DNA from: Mangrovibrevibacter kandeliae
GTDB lineage: Bacteria > Pseudomonadota > Alphaproteobacteria > Rhizobiales > Rhizobiaceae
DNA: 64,000 nucleotides
Direction of reading: 5' to 3'
Assembly: GCF_024519155.1 (NCBI RefSeq)
Contig: NZ_JANIFJ010000001.1
Coordinates: forward strand, 806,001 to 870,000
Below are positions 10,578-18,479 of this stretch, in pieces. How positions within the stretch are numbered: the first letter of the stretch is position 1; every line of letters starts with the position of its first letter. The notes beneath the pieces are model-generated. The model saw nothing but the letters and a program-made list of their open reading frames with translations. It was not told the origin of the DNA and did not search any database. The position numbers and the translations under genes are program-made.

Positions 10578-10589
10578 TGCAGATTGAAG

Positions 10590-10618
10590 AGGATCGGGCG
10601 CCGAGTGCGCCCGATCCT
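10590..10618 (+). terminator. Hairpin between convergent genes, likely terminator
   Basis: A 12-base-pair perfect stem (arms AGGATCGGGCGC and GCGCCCGATCCT) with a 5-base loop, 12 bases after the stop of the third binding-protein gene. The right arm reaches into the stop codon of the convergent Uma2 gene. No T run follows on either strand, so it is not a textbook intrinsic terminator. Its place at the end of the peptide-import operon fits a terminator or RNA-end stabiliser. Confidence 0.55.
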
Positions 10619-11180
10619 AGAAGCCGATGTCCTCGTAGATCGCCGCGAGCGGCAGCCGGATGTCGGCAATCGCGAGGAGCAGCGCGTCGTCTTCCCCCGT
10701 CAGGTCCGGCTCCGGCACGAGCCGTCCGGTCGCGTCGCGGGTCCAGACGCTGACGCGCCGCTCGGATTGCGAGACGCAGACATACTGGCGAAGCGAGGGC
10801 AGGCTTTCGTCGTCTCGAAGCTTGCGCGTCTGGTCGTACCAAGCGGTCGAGCTCGACAGCACCTCGAAGATGACGGTGGGCTCGGAAGCATTGATCTCGG
10901 GCTGCTGGAAGCGACCGCAATCGATCATGACGTCAGGATATCGCGAATTCCCGGTGTCCGGAATCGGCAGGCGCATATCGGAGCCGAACGGCCGGCAAAG
11001 CGATCCCCTGAGGGCTGGCCGAAGGAACGCGAGCAGATTGGCCGCGATCAGCGCGTGCGCCTGTGTGCCGCCGGTCATCATGACGACTTCGCCATCGATG
11101 AAGGCGTGGCGGCGTTCCTGTCCGGCCTCCCAGGCGAGGAAGTCCGACAGCGTCCAGCCATGCTCGCGCGCCATGCTCAT
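10617..11180 (-). CDS. Uma2 family (DUF820) PD-(D/E)XK nuclease-fold protein
   Basis: Small protein of 187 residues of the Uma2/DUF820 family, which has a restriction-endonuclease-like fold but no established cellular role. Visible family features are the N-terminal EAGQERRHAFIDGEV block, YPDV at 81-84 (metal-binding Asp), then IFEVLSSST around 104-111 (catalytic Glu106) with Asp116 and Lys120 completing the site. The metal site therefore looks intact. It stands alone, convergent with the peptide-import operon, and no toxin or antitoxin partner or transposase is next to it. The family is abundant in cyanobacteria and scattered in alphaproteobacteria, so transfer is possible. Confidence 0.8.
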   Translation of the reverse strand: MSMAREHGWTLSDFLAWEAGQERRHAFIDGEVVMMTGGTQAHALIAANLLAFLRPALRGSLCRPFGSDMRLPIPDTGNSRYPDVMIDCGRFQQPEINASEPTVIFEVLSSSTAWYDQTRKLRDDESLPSLRQYVCVSQSERRVSVWTRDATGRLVPEPDLTGEDDALLLAIADIRLPLAAIYEDIGF

Positions 11181-11305
11181 CTTCGTCTCCGGCAGGAGGA
11201 AGGCCTCTCCCCCGGAAGATAGCGGGCGGCGGCACTTGTCGCCACCCGCGGGTAATCAGGAGGGAGCGGCCCCCTGCTTCTGAGCGAGGGGCCCGTCCGA
11301 CCTGC

Positions 11306-11731
11306 TCAGGCGAGCGTCAGGGCGACGTCGACATTGCCGCGCGTCGCGTTGGAGTAGGGGCAGACCTCGTGCGCGGCCGCCATCAGCCTCTCGCCGGCCT
11401 CGCGCTCGACGCCCGGGAGGTTCGCCGTCAGCGCGGCGGTGATGCCGTAGCCGCCCTCCGAGCGCGGGCCGAAGCCGACCTCGGCCGTCACCGTCGCATC
11501 GGCCGGCACCTTCACGCCGACCTTGCCCGACACCGCCTTCATCGCGCCGAGGAAGCAGGCGGAATAGCCCGCGGCAAAGAGCTTCTCCGGATTGGCGCCG
11601 ACGCCGCCGGGGCCGCCCATCTCCTTCGGCACCACCAGCTTCACGTCGACCGAGCCGTCGTCCGAACGGGCCGCGCCGTCGCGTCCGCCGGTGGCCGTTG
11701 CATTCGTCTTGTAGATCACGTCGACAGGCAT
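11306..11731 (-). CDS. ohr: Organic hydroperoxide resistance protein Ohr
   Basis: Thiol peroxidase of the Ohr/OsmC family, 141 residues, which reduces organic and fatty-acid hydroperoxides in the cytoplasm. The two redox cysteines are Cys59 (in YSACFLGAMK) and Cys124 (in EVCPYSNATRGN); Arg17 and Glu49 correspond to the conserved residues that position the peroxidatic Cys. Length is typical. The ATG at 11731 is preceded by AAGGAGG; a longer frame upstream would run through the operator region. It is divergent from ohrR, with two operator-like sites between them, and is presumably derepressed when OhrR is oxidised. Confidence 0.93.
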   Translation of the reverse strand: MPVDVIYKTNATATGGRDGAARSDDGSVDVKLVVPKEMGGPGGVGANPEKLFAAGYSACFLGAMKAVSGKVGVKVPADATVTAEVGFGPRSEGGYGITAALTANLPGVEREAGERLMAAAHEVCPYSNATRGNVDVALTLA

Positions 11732-11760
11732 GTGAGCCTCCTTCATCAGAGTGGGCGCGA

Positions 11761-11778
11761 TGTTTATCGCGATAAACA
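11761..11778. promoter_or_regulatory. Operator 1 of ohr/ohrR, perfect 18-bp palindrome
   Basis: TGTTTATCGCGATAAACA is a perfect inverted repeat located 30-47 bases upstream of the ohr start. A second, degenerate copy lies 33 bases away. Sitting in the divergent promoter of ohr and its repressor, it is very likely the OhrR binding site. The sequence is what I see; OhrR binding is inferred from position and from the habit of MarR-family regulators of binding such palindromes. Confidence 0.8.
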
Positions 11779-11810
11779 ATCCTGTATCCCCAGCGCCGCT
11801 CGCACGCAAT

Positions 11811-11828
11811 CCCTTATCGTGATAAACA
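11811..11828. promoter_or_regulatory. Operator 2 of ohr/ohrR, degenerate copy
   Basis: CCCTTATCGTGATAAACA matches operator 1 at TTATCG and GATAAACA but has lost part of the left arm. It ends 36 bases before the ohrR start and so probably mediates repression of ohrR itself. The weaker symmetry suggests weaker binding than site 1. Confidence 0.65.
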
Positions 11829-11864
11829 ATGCCGTGATCTCGTCGGTTTGAAGAAGGCTGCGCC

Positions 11865-12308
11865 ATGTTGTTCCCGCTCGATCAGCACCTGTGCTTTGCG
11901 CTCTACGGGGCCTCGATGGCCGTCGGCCGTGCCTACAAGCCCGTTCTCGACGAACTCGGCATCACCTATCCGCAATATCTCGTGCTCTCGGTGCTCTGGG
12001 AGGAGGGCGAGCGCACGATCGGGACCATAGCCGAGCGCCTCGGGCTCGAGCCGAGCACGGTGACGCCGCTCGTGAAGCGGCTCGAAACCGCGGGCTTGGT
12101 CACGCGGCAGCGCAATCCTGCGGACGAGCGACAGGTGGTCGTGGCGCTGACCGGGGAGGGCGAGGCGATGCGTCGCGCCAGCGCCTGCCTCGGCGAACGG
12201 CTGGTGCGGAGTTCCGGCATGCCGCCCGAGCGCCTGCAGCGCCTGAACGAGGACGTGCGGGCGCTGCGCGACGCCGTCGCGACCTTCGTCGCGCGCGGGG
12301 AGAACTGA
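11865..12308 (+). CDS. ohrR: Peroxide-sensing MarR-family repressor OhrR
   Basis: Winged-helix regulator of 147 residues that senses organic hydroperoxides. The reactive cysteine is Cys10 in LDQHLCFALY, the hallmark of OhrR. A second cysteine, Cys108, lies in the C-terminal helix, so a 2-Cys mechanism with an inter-subunit disulfide (as described for Xanthomonas OhrR) is likely rather than mixed thiolation. The recognition helix region reads LGLEPSTVTPLVKRLETAGLV and the wing DERQVVV. It is transcribed away from ohr across a 133-base region with two palindromes. Confidence 0.92.
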   Translation: MLFPLDQHLCFALYGASMAVGRAYKPVLDELGITYPQYLVLSVLWEEGERTIGTIAERLGLEPSTVTPLVKRLETAGLVTRQRNPADERQVVVALTGEGEAMRRASACLGERLVRSSGMPPERLQRLNEDVRALRDAVATFVARGEN

Positions 12309-12335
12309 CCTCTTGGGCCTGCGCGGGTGCGGTCT

Positions 12336-12785
12336 TCAGGTCGGCGGCTTGATCACGCCCCCGCGCCGCCCGAACCCGTCGACGATGCCGCCGGCATAAA
12401 GCGCCCACCAGACGATCAGCGGCTGCGCCAGGAGGCGCGGGCCGTGATACCACCAGCCGAGGCCCGTCCCCGTCGACAGGTCGTTCATCGCGTGGGTGAC
12501 GTTGGCGGGAAAGACGCAGACGGCGTAGAGCGCGAGCATGATCCCTGTGAGCCTTCGGGTTCGCGGAAGCATGAGGCCGATCGCGCCGGCGATCTCGCAG
12601 GCGCCGGTGACGAGGATCATCTCGCGCGGCAGTGGCACCCAGCCCGGCATGATCGGCAGGAACACGTCCGGCCAGCCGAGATGGATGATCCCGGCGGCGA
12701 GATAGGCGAGGGCAAGGGTTACAGTCGCGACGCGTCGGGTGAGGGAGCGCCTGCGGCCAGGCGGCGGAGAAACGATCTGCATCAC
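12336..12785 (-). CDS. DoxX-like small membrane protein
   Basis: Four-helix membrane protein of 149 residues resembling the DoxX/DoxD family. Predicted helices lie at about 20-38, 56-75, 80-98 and 118-136. The spacing and the motifs LAYLAAGIIHL near the start and TGACEIAGAIGLMLP in the second helix fit DoxX-like proteins. Family members associate with quinone or thiosulfate oxidation or with oxidant resistance in a few organisms, but for this one no substrate can be named. Two adjacent ATGs (12785 and 12782) are possible starts. It is convergent with ohrR. Confidence 0.7.
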   Translation of the reverse strand: MMQIVSPPPGRRRSLTRRVATVTLALAYLAAGIIHLGWPDVFLPIMPGWVPLPREMILVTGACEIAGAIGLMLPRTRRLTGIMLALYAVCVFPANVTHAMNDLSTGTGLGWWYHGPRLLAQPLIVWWALYAGGIVDGFGRRGGVIKPPT

Positions 12786-12829
12786 CGGCTAACGCTGCGA
12801 AGGCTCGAAGGTGACTTACCGCCCGAATC

Positions 12830-13774
12830 CTATTCTTTCGTGCCGTCGACCAGCGTCTTCGCCATCATCATGTGAATGCCCTTGTTGCCGTTCACCGTCT
12901 GCGTGACGTGCAGGTCGCCAGCGAGGCTGCACAGCGTGTAGGCGTCCTCGCGCGACAGCCCGGCCTTGGCGACGAGAAGCTCGATCATGTCGCGCAGCGC
13001 CATCACCGCGCACTGGTCGAGGTCGGGGTCCATGCCCATCGTGATGTAGTGCGTCGGCGTCTCGGCCTGCGGATAGGTCAGCTGCATGTCGTCGCGCACC
13101 GTCAGGGTGAAGGTGCCCGCCAGCGCCGTCTCGATCGCGGTGATGCAGACCTCGCCGTCGCCTTGGGCGCCGTGGCCGTCGCCGCAGGAAAACAGCGCGC
13201 CCTCGTTGAAGATCGGCAGGTAGAGCGTGGTGCCGGCGACGAGCTCCTTGTTGTCGATGTTGCCGGCATGGGCGCGCGGCTGGATCGAGGAAATCCGACC
13301 CCAATGCGGAGGCGGCGCGAGGCCCATGACGCCGAAGAAGGGCGCGAGCGGCAGGTCGAGGCCCCAGGGCATCTTGCCGACATTCGTCTGCCGGTCGAGC
13401 GGGATATTCAGCTTGCGCATGGCGTCGAAGTCGTAGGGCAGGGTGCCGGCGAGCGGACGGATGACGTTGTAGCCCCAGTCCTGCCGCAGTTCGACCGCGT
13501 CGATCCGCACCTCCAGCACCTCGCCCGGCTGCGCCCCGTCTACCGCGACGGGGCCGGTGAGGAGGTGGCCCGGCATCTCCTGCTTCAGATGGCGGTGGAT
13601 CTCGTGGAGCTCCGGCGGAACGTGGAAGCCCTCGCCGGGCAGCATGTCCGGGCCGCCAGAAACGGTGTCGATGGTGACCGTGTCGCCGCTGGCGATGGTC
13701 AGCACGGGCTCACGCTTCGGGTCGAAGAAGCCCCAGGCACAGGTGTCAGGCGAGGCGGGGAGGTGATGCTGCAT
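12830..13774 (-). CDS. Acetamidase/formamidase family protein
   Basis: Cytoplasmic amidohydrolase of the FmdA/AmdA family, 314 residues, which hydrolyses short amides such as formamide or acetamide to the acid and ammonia. Seen in sequence: GPVAVDGAQPGEVLEVRID near residue 80, the HAGNIDNKEL block near 183, and the conserved SCGDGHGAQGDGEVC segment near 210, which holds the metal-binding and active-site residues of the family. I chose ATG 13774 (MQHHLPAS), giving the usual family length; an in-frame upstream start at 13816 would add 14 low-complexity residues. No amide transporter or regulator is adjacent. Which amide is used is unknown. Confidence 0.88.
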   Translation of the reverse strand: MQHHLPASPDTCAWGFFDPKREPVLTIASGDTVTIDTVSGGPDMLPGEGFHVPPELHEIHRHLKQEMPGHLLTGPVAVDGAQPGEVLEVRIDAVELRQDWGYNVIRPLAGTLPYDFDAMRKLNIPLDRQTNVGKMPWGLDLPLAPFFGVMGLAPPPHWGRISSIQPRAHAGNIDNKELVAGTTLYLPIFNEGALFSCGDGHGAQGDGEVCITAIETALAGTFTLTVRDDMQLTYPQAETPTHYITMGMDPDLDQCAVMALRDMIELLVAKAGLSREDAYTLCSLAGDLHVTQTVNGNKGIHMMMAKTLVDGTKE

Positions 13775-13947
13775 GGCGGGGCCTTTTCGGCGCGCGGCGC
13801 CGGCGGAGCCGGCCACGGGCAGGGTCGATCAGGCGAGCTTACCGTCCGTGTGCAGCCGCACAAGCGGAAATGCCGGTGCGGTCTGGCGTCGCGGTGCTGA
13901 TACGGGCTTTCTCGTCTCTCGTCTCTCGTCCTCGTCTCGGATCCGAA

Positions 13948-13991
13948 CCCCCCTCTGCCTCCCGGCGTCTCCCCCTCGAGGAGGGAGATCA
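13948..13991 (+). repeat. CTCGAG-centred palindromic repeat, copy A
   Basis: The stretch begins CCCCCTCTGCC and contains an imperfect palindrome built on CTCCCCCTCGAG, ending GGAGATCACG. The same unit occurs in inverted orientation at 14115-14161. Such elements are common in intergenic regions of Hyphomicrobiales genomes, where they are non-coding and multi-copy. Confidence 0.65.
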
Positions 13992-14114
13992 CGCGGGTCG
14001 AAAGACACTGCGTGTTCGGAAACCGCCACTCGAGCGGATACGATGGGTCTGGCGCATGACCCGTGGTTCAAAACCCCTGATCGACCGCGGAAAAAAGCCG
14101 GCCGTCCTCCCCGC

Positions 14115-14161
14115 TGATCTCCCCCTCGAGGGGGGAGATGCCTGGCAAGGCAGAGAGGGGG
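14115..14161 (-). repeat. CTCGAG-centred palindromic repeat, copy B (inverted)
   Basis: Near-perfect palindrome ATCTCCCCCTCGAG followed by GGGGGAGAT, then GCCTGGCAAGGCAGAGAGGGGG. Read on the minus strand it matches copy A from CCCCCTCT through GGAGATCA with a few changes. The two copies face each other about 120 bases apart. Confidence 0.65.
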
Positions 14162-14269
14162 TGTTGTCGGCAAGCCGCGCCGAAGAGCCTGAATCAAGAG
14201 ACGATCGCCGCCGACACCGAGATCCATGCTCAGCAGCAGCAGCAGCAGCACCGCAGCTCCGCTGCTCGC

Positions 14270-15982
14270 TCAGGCAAACTGCGCGTCGTGCAGGCGGCGG
14301 TAGACGCCGCCGGTGCGGATCAGCTCGCCGTGGCTGCCTTCCTCGACGATGCCCTCGTGGCCGACGACGACGATGCGATCGGCGTTGCGGATGGTCGAGA
14401 GGCGATGGGCGATGACCAGCGTCGTGCGCCCCCGTGAAAGCTCGGCGAGCGCCGCCTGGATCGCCCGCTCGGTCTCGACGTCAAGCGCCGAGGTTGCCTC
14501 GTCGAGGATGAGGATCGGCGGGTTCTTCAGGAACATCCGCGCGATCGACACGCGCTGCTTCTGGCCGCCGGAGAGCTTGACGCCGCGCTCGCCGATCAGC
14601 GTGTCGAGCCCGTCCGGAAGTCGGGCGATGGTGTCCTCGAGATGGGCCCGGCGCGCCGCCTCCACGATTTCCGCCTCGCTCGCGCCGAGCCGGCCATAGG
14701 CGATGTTGTCGCGCAGCGTGCCGCCGAACAGGAAGACGTCCTGCTGCACGATGCCGATGTGCCGGCGCAGCGAGGCGAGCGTCATGTCGCGGATGTCGAT
14801 TCCGTCGATGGTGATCGACCCTGCATCGACGTCGTAGAAGCGCGGGATCAGCGAGCAGATCGTGGTCTTGCCGGCGCCCGAGGGGCCAACAAAGGCCACC
14901 GTCTCGCCGGCGCGAACAGTGAGCGACACGCCCTGCAGCACCGGCTTGCCCGGCTGGTAGGCGAAGTCGACCCGATCGAAGCGGATATCGCCGGCGAGGT
15001 GGTCGACGGACTTGGCCGCCGGGCGGTCGACGATGTCGGGCTCGCTCGCCAGGAAGTCGACGTAGCGGCGGAAGCCGGCGATCCCTTTCGGATAGCTCTC
15101 GATCACCGATGCGATCTTCTCCACCGGCCGGAAAAAGACGCCGACGAGCAGCAGGAAGCCGATGAAGCCGCCGTTGGTCAGCGTGCCCTCGAGCACGAAG
15201 AAGGTGCCCGCCACCATCACCACGACCTGGGTCAGGCGCATCGAGAGGTAGTTGAGCGACAGGCTCGCCGACATGATGCGGTAGGCGTCGAGCTTGCGCA
15301 GCCGGTAGAGCCGGTTGTTCTCCGCGAACAGCCTGCGCTCGTGGTCCTCGTTGGCGAAGGCCTTGACCACTCGGATGCCGCCGACGCTCTCCTCGATCCG
15401 GGCGTTGAACTCCCCGATGCTGCCGTAGATCGCGTGCCAGGTGCGCGTCATCCGGTTGCCGTAGCGCGCGGTGAGGAAGGTGCCGAGCGGCACGATCGCA
15501 CCGGTGATCAGCGCCAGCGGCACGTTGACCGAGAGCATCAGCAGGAACGCGCCGGCAAAGGTCATGATCGCGATGAACAGATCTTCCGGCCCGTGGTGGG
15601 CGACCTCGCCGATCTCTTCCAGATCCTTGGTCAGCCGGGCGACGAGGTGGCCGGTCTTGTGCTCGTCGAAATAGGCGAAGGAGAGCTTCTGGACGTGGTC
15701 GAAGGCGCGCCGCCGCATCTCGGTCTCGATGTTGATGCCGAGCATGTGGCCCCAGTAGTTCACCACCACCATCAGCCCGGTGTTCAGGAGATAGAGCGCC
15801 AGGAGCCCGGCGCAGGCGAGGAGGATCAACCCCCATTCGCGGCTCGGCAGGAGATGATCGACGAACCCGGCGACGGCCATCGGGAAGCCGAGCTCGAGCA
15901 GGCCGGCGAGCACCGCGCAGCCGAAGTCGAGCAGGAACAGGCCTCGATAAGGCCGGTAATAGGCAAAGAACTGCGACAGCAT
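14270..15982 (-). CDS. ABC exporter, fused permease and ATPase (MsbA/multidrug type)
   Basis: Half-size ABC exporter of 570 residues that would act as a homodimer in the inner membrane. Six membrane helices occupy about residues 15-290 and the nucleotide-binding domain follows: Walker A GPSGAGKTT at 366-374, signature LSGGQKQR at 470-477, Walker B LILDE at 491-495 and the H-loop in VIAHRLST. The ATG at 15982 (MLSQFFAYYRPYRG) gives the normal family length; upstream in-frame sequence is low-complexity. The substrate is unknown; lipid, drug or peptide exporters share this layout. It is followed on the same strand by repeats and then the amidase, and preceded by the hydroxylase gene. Confidence 0.88.
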   Translation of the reverse strand: MLSQFFAYYRPYRGLFLLDFGCAVLAGLLELGFPMAVAGFVDHLLPSREWGLILLACAGLLALYLLNTGLMVVVNYWGHMLGINIETEMRRRAFDHVQKLSFAYFDEHKTGHLVARLTKDLEEIGEVAHHGPEDLFIAIMTFAGAFLLMLSVNVPLALITGAIVPLGTFLTARYGNRMTRTWHAIYGSIGEFNARIEESVGGIRVVKAFANEDHERRLFAENNRLYRLRKLDAYRIMSASLSLNYLSMRLTQVVVMVAGTFFVLEGTLTNGGFIGFLLLVGVFFRPVEKIASVIESYPKGIAGFRRYVDFLASEPDIVDRPAAKSVDHLAGDIRFDRVDFAYQPGKPVLQGVSLTVRAGETVAFVGPSGAGKTTICSLIPRFYDVDAGSITIDGIDIRDMTLASLRRHIGIVQQDVFLFGGTLRDNIAYGRLGASEAEIVEAARRAHLEDTIARLPDGLDTLIGERGVKLSGGQKQRVSIARMFLKNPPILILDEATSALDVETERAIQAALAELSRGRTTLVIAHRLSTIRNADRIVVVGHEGIVEEGSHGELIRTGGVYRRLHDAQFA

Positions 15983-16074
15983 CCGATACGCCCGACAGTG
16001 CTCCGGCGCCGGCTGATGCCGCACCGCAGCGCTTCCTAAGCCTCGCGACGGACGCTGTCCATTTCCGCCAAGCG

Positions 16075-16956
16075 CTACTCCGCGGGCGTCGTGACGGGCA
16101 GCGCCGCGGCGGCGACAGCCGGCTTCTTCTTGCGCCACCACTTGCGATAGGCGCGCGGCTTCAGCGCGTAGGTCAGCTGGTCGAGGAGGCCCTTGCCCAT
16201 GTCGTCGGTGACGCCGAGCGGCGCGTCGCAGGGCCCGGGCACGCGGAAGGTGCCGAAGGCGATGTCGAAGCAGGAGAAGACCGTCGCGTAGTTCGTGTCG
16301 AAGGCCCGCCGGTCGAGCGCGTGATGCCAGCGATGCATGGCCGGCGAGACGAAGATCCAGCGCACCGGCCCGTAGGTCCAGGGCAGGTCAGCATGGACGA
16401 AATAGCCGTAATAGTGCCGCACCAGCGCGTTGACGACGATGGCGTAGGGCGGCAGGCCGAGCAGCGCCAGAAAGGCGCCGTCGAGGATCGTGGTCGACAG
16501 CCGGTTGATGGGATGGAAGCGCGACAGAGTCGTCCAGGTCATCTCGGTGTCGCTGTGGTGGACGGCGTGCGACGGCCAGAGATAGCGCGTGTGCTCCAGC
16601 CGGTGGCGCCAGTAGCCGACGAAGTCGCCGGCGAAGACGGCGGCGAAGCCGACGAGCACCGCCGGCACGCCGCCCCAGGCCTCCGTGCCGATCAGCTGCA
16701 GTCCGTGCGCCTGCATCGTTTCGGTCATCGCCACCGCGAGGAGGGCGAGGATCGGCCCGACCAGCAGCGCATCGAAGAAGTGGATGAGAAGGTTGAGCCG
16801 GACCTCGTCGGCGGCGCGAAAGGCGTCGGCGACCGCCCGCCGACGTTTGGCGAGGAGCGCCACGCCGCCGAAGACGACGGTGGGGATGACGAGCATCAGG
16901 ACCGCGTCGGACAGCGCGGCGGCGGCGTGGGCGAACGTGGCGGTGAGCGCGTCCAT
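16075..16956 (-). CDS. Sterol desaturase / fatty acid hydroxylase family membrane protein
   Basis: Integral-membrane di-iron enzyme family, 293 residues from the ATG at 16956 (a start at 17010 would add 18 residues; neither has a good ribosome site). The histidine boxes are visible in order: HRLEH, then HAVHHSD about 13 residues later, and RWHH near residue 225, which is the HxxxH / HxxHH / HxxHH type pattern that binds two irons. Four or more hydrophobic helices surround them. The family hydroxylates or desaturates lipids, sterols, hopanoids or carotenoids; the substrate here is unknown. It lies upstream of and on the same strand as the ABC exporter, 92 bases away. Confidence 0.85.
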   Translation of the reverse strand: MDALTATFAHAAAALSDAVLMLVIPTVVFGGVALLAKRRRAVADAFRAADEVRLNLLIHFFDALLVGPILALLAVAMTETMQAHGLQLIGTEAWGGVPAVLVGFAAVFAGDFVGYWRHRLEHTRYLWPSHAVHHSDTEMTWTTLSRFHPINRLSTTILDGAFLALLGLPPYAIVVNALVRHYYGYFVHADLPWTYGPVRWIFVSPAMHRWHHALDRRAFDTNYATVFSCFDIAFGTFRVPGPCDAPLGVTDDMGKGLLDQLTYALKPRAYRKWWRKKKPAVAAAALPVTTPAE

Positions 16957-17057
16957 GGCGACGGTCCGAAGCGAGAGCGGCGGTCGCCGGCGACCATGCC
17001 GCGCAAGCATTTAGACTTTGTTAAGAAGCGGCCGCCACCGCGCCGGCCGCCGGCCGC

Positions 17058-18374
17058 TCAGCCGTTCCGAAGGTCCCAGTGCGCGTTGAGACGCAGGGCG
17101 AGGAGCGTCGCGACAGCGCCGGACAGGAGATAGGCGCCGGCGGCGATCAGGCCGAAATGGGTGGCCAGCAGCAGCGCGGCGAGCGGCGCGAAGCCGGCGC
17201 CGAACAGCCAGGCAAGATCGGACGTCACGGCCGAGCCGGTGTATCGGAAGGCCATCGAGAAGCTTGCGGCCACCGCGCCGGAGGACTGGCCGAAGGACAG
17301 GCCGAGCAGCACGAAGCCGGTCAGCATGAACAGGGTCTCGCCGGCGAGGCCGCCATCGAGGAGCTGCGGCGCGAAGCCGCTGAACACGGCGATCGCCACG
17401 GCGCAGCCCATCAGCAGCGTGCGGCGGCCGATCCGGTCGGCGAGGACGCCCGACAGGAGCACGGCGCCGGCGAAGGCCACCGCGCCGAGCGCCTCCACGG
17501 TCAGGAAGCGCGCCGGCTGATCGCGCGTGTAGAGAAAGATCCAGGAAAGCGGGAACACCGTCACCATGTGGAACAGCGCGAAGCTCGCGAGCGGGGCGAA
17601 GGCGCCGACGGCAACGTGCCGGCCTTCTTCGCGCAGCGTCGCACCGATGGTCGCCGGCTGCAGCTCCTTGGCCTGGAAGAGCCGTTCGTACTCCGGAGTC
17701 ACCACGATGCGCAGCCGGGCGAACAGCGCCACGACGTTGATCGCGAAGGCGACGTAGAAGGGATAGCGCCAGCCCCAGTCGTAGAAGTCGTCCGTCGACA
17801 GGTTGGAAACGAAGAAGGCGAAGAGGGCGCTCGCGACGAGGAGGCCGATCGGCGCGCCGAGCTGCGGGATCATCGCGTACCAGCCCCGCCGGTTGTCCGG
17901 CACGTTGAGCGCGAGCAGCGAGGCGAGCCCGTCCCAGGCGCCGGCGAGCGCCAGCCCCTGCATGATCCGCAGCGCCATCAGCACGACGGCCGCCCAGTCG
18001 CCGATCGACTCGTAGCTCGGCAGGAACCCCATCGCCACTGTCGAGGAGCCGAGCAGGAACAGCGCGAGCGTCAGCTTGGTGCCTTTGCCGTAGGCGCGGT
18101 CGATCGCCATGAAGATCGCCGAGCCAAACGGCCGGGCGGCGAAGGCGAGGGCGAAGATGCCGAAGGAGTAGAGCGTACCGGTGAGCGGGTCGGCGTAGGG
18201 GAAGACCAGCTTCGGGAACACGATCACCGAGGCGATGGCGTAGACGAAGAAGTCGAAGAACTCGGAGGTGCGCCCGATGATCACGCCGACCGCGATGTCG
18301 GACGGATTGACGTGGTCGTGCGGGCCGCTGTTGACGACCCTGGCATCGTGCTCGGCCGTGGTTTCGCTCGGCAT
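17058..18374 (-). CDS. MFS metabolite:proton symporter (MHS family)
   Basis: Twelve-helix secondary transporter of 438 residues, of the metabolite:H+ symporter (MHS, sugar porter fold) branch of the major facilitator superfamily. Markers are GRTSEFFDFFVYAIAS at the first helix, the loop with ARPFGSAIFMAIDRAYGKG (a form of the MFS A motif), and ADRIGRRTLL in the second half. The start at 18374 has GGGAAGAG upstream. It is divergent from cyoA across a region with a 21-base near-palindrome. MHS members carry organic acids, betaines and similar solutes; nothing here narrows the substrate. Confidence 0.88.
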   Translation of the reverse strand: MPSETTAEHDARVVNSGPHDHVNPSDIAVGVIIGRTSEFFDFFVYAIASVIVFPKLVFPYADPLTGTLYSFGIFALAFAARPFGSAIFMAIDRAYGKGTKLTLALFLLGSSTVAMGFLPSYESIGDWAAVVLMALRIMQGLALAGAWDGLASLLALNVPDNRRGWYAMIPQLGAPIGLLVASALFAFFVSNLSTDDFYDWGWRYPFYVAFAINVVALFARLRIVVTPEYERLFQAKELQPATIGATLREEGRHVAVGAFAPLASFALFHMVTVFPLSWIFLYTRDQPARFLTVEALGAVAFAGAVLLSGVLADRIGRRTLLMGCAVAIAVFSGFAPQLLDGGLAGETLFMLTGFVLLGLSFGQSSGAVAASFSMAFRYTGSAVTSDLAWLFGAGFAPLAALLLATHFGLIAAGAYLLSGAVATLLALRLNAHWDLRNG

Positions 18375-18479
18375 GGCTCTTCCCGGTGGGGCGCCGCAGC
18401 CACGCGCGCGCTGCGTCTGAGGGCATGGCGTGCGGTGCGGCAAGATGCTCGCCTAATGCCCGGCAACGGCCGGCGGGGG

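Larger units (their letters stand above)
13775..14269. other. Intergenic region without a recognisable gene
   Basis: This 495-base stretch separates the amidase from the ABC exporter, both on the minus strand. I see no credible gene. It holds two inverted copies of a CTCGAG-centred repeat (13948-13991 and 14115-14161) and a short run of CAG triplets at about 14230-14251. Downstream of the repeats the sequence is plain GC-rich spacer. Confidence 0.7.

Noticed and set aside
10617-11180. Uma2 protein as part of a toxin-antitoxin or defence system
   Set aside because: No partner gene adjoins it; neighbours are a peptide importer and ohr. Family members are often single.
13948-14161. Terminal inverted repeats of an insertion sequence
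   Set aside because: The units are internally palindromic, the interval is only about 120 bases and holds no transposase; a dispersed intergenic repeat fits better.
14226-14255. CAG triplet run as a possible expansion tract or coding polyglutamine
   Set aside because: Only about seven units, non-coding context, and no frame with support. Probably chance in GC-rich spacer.
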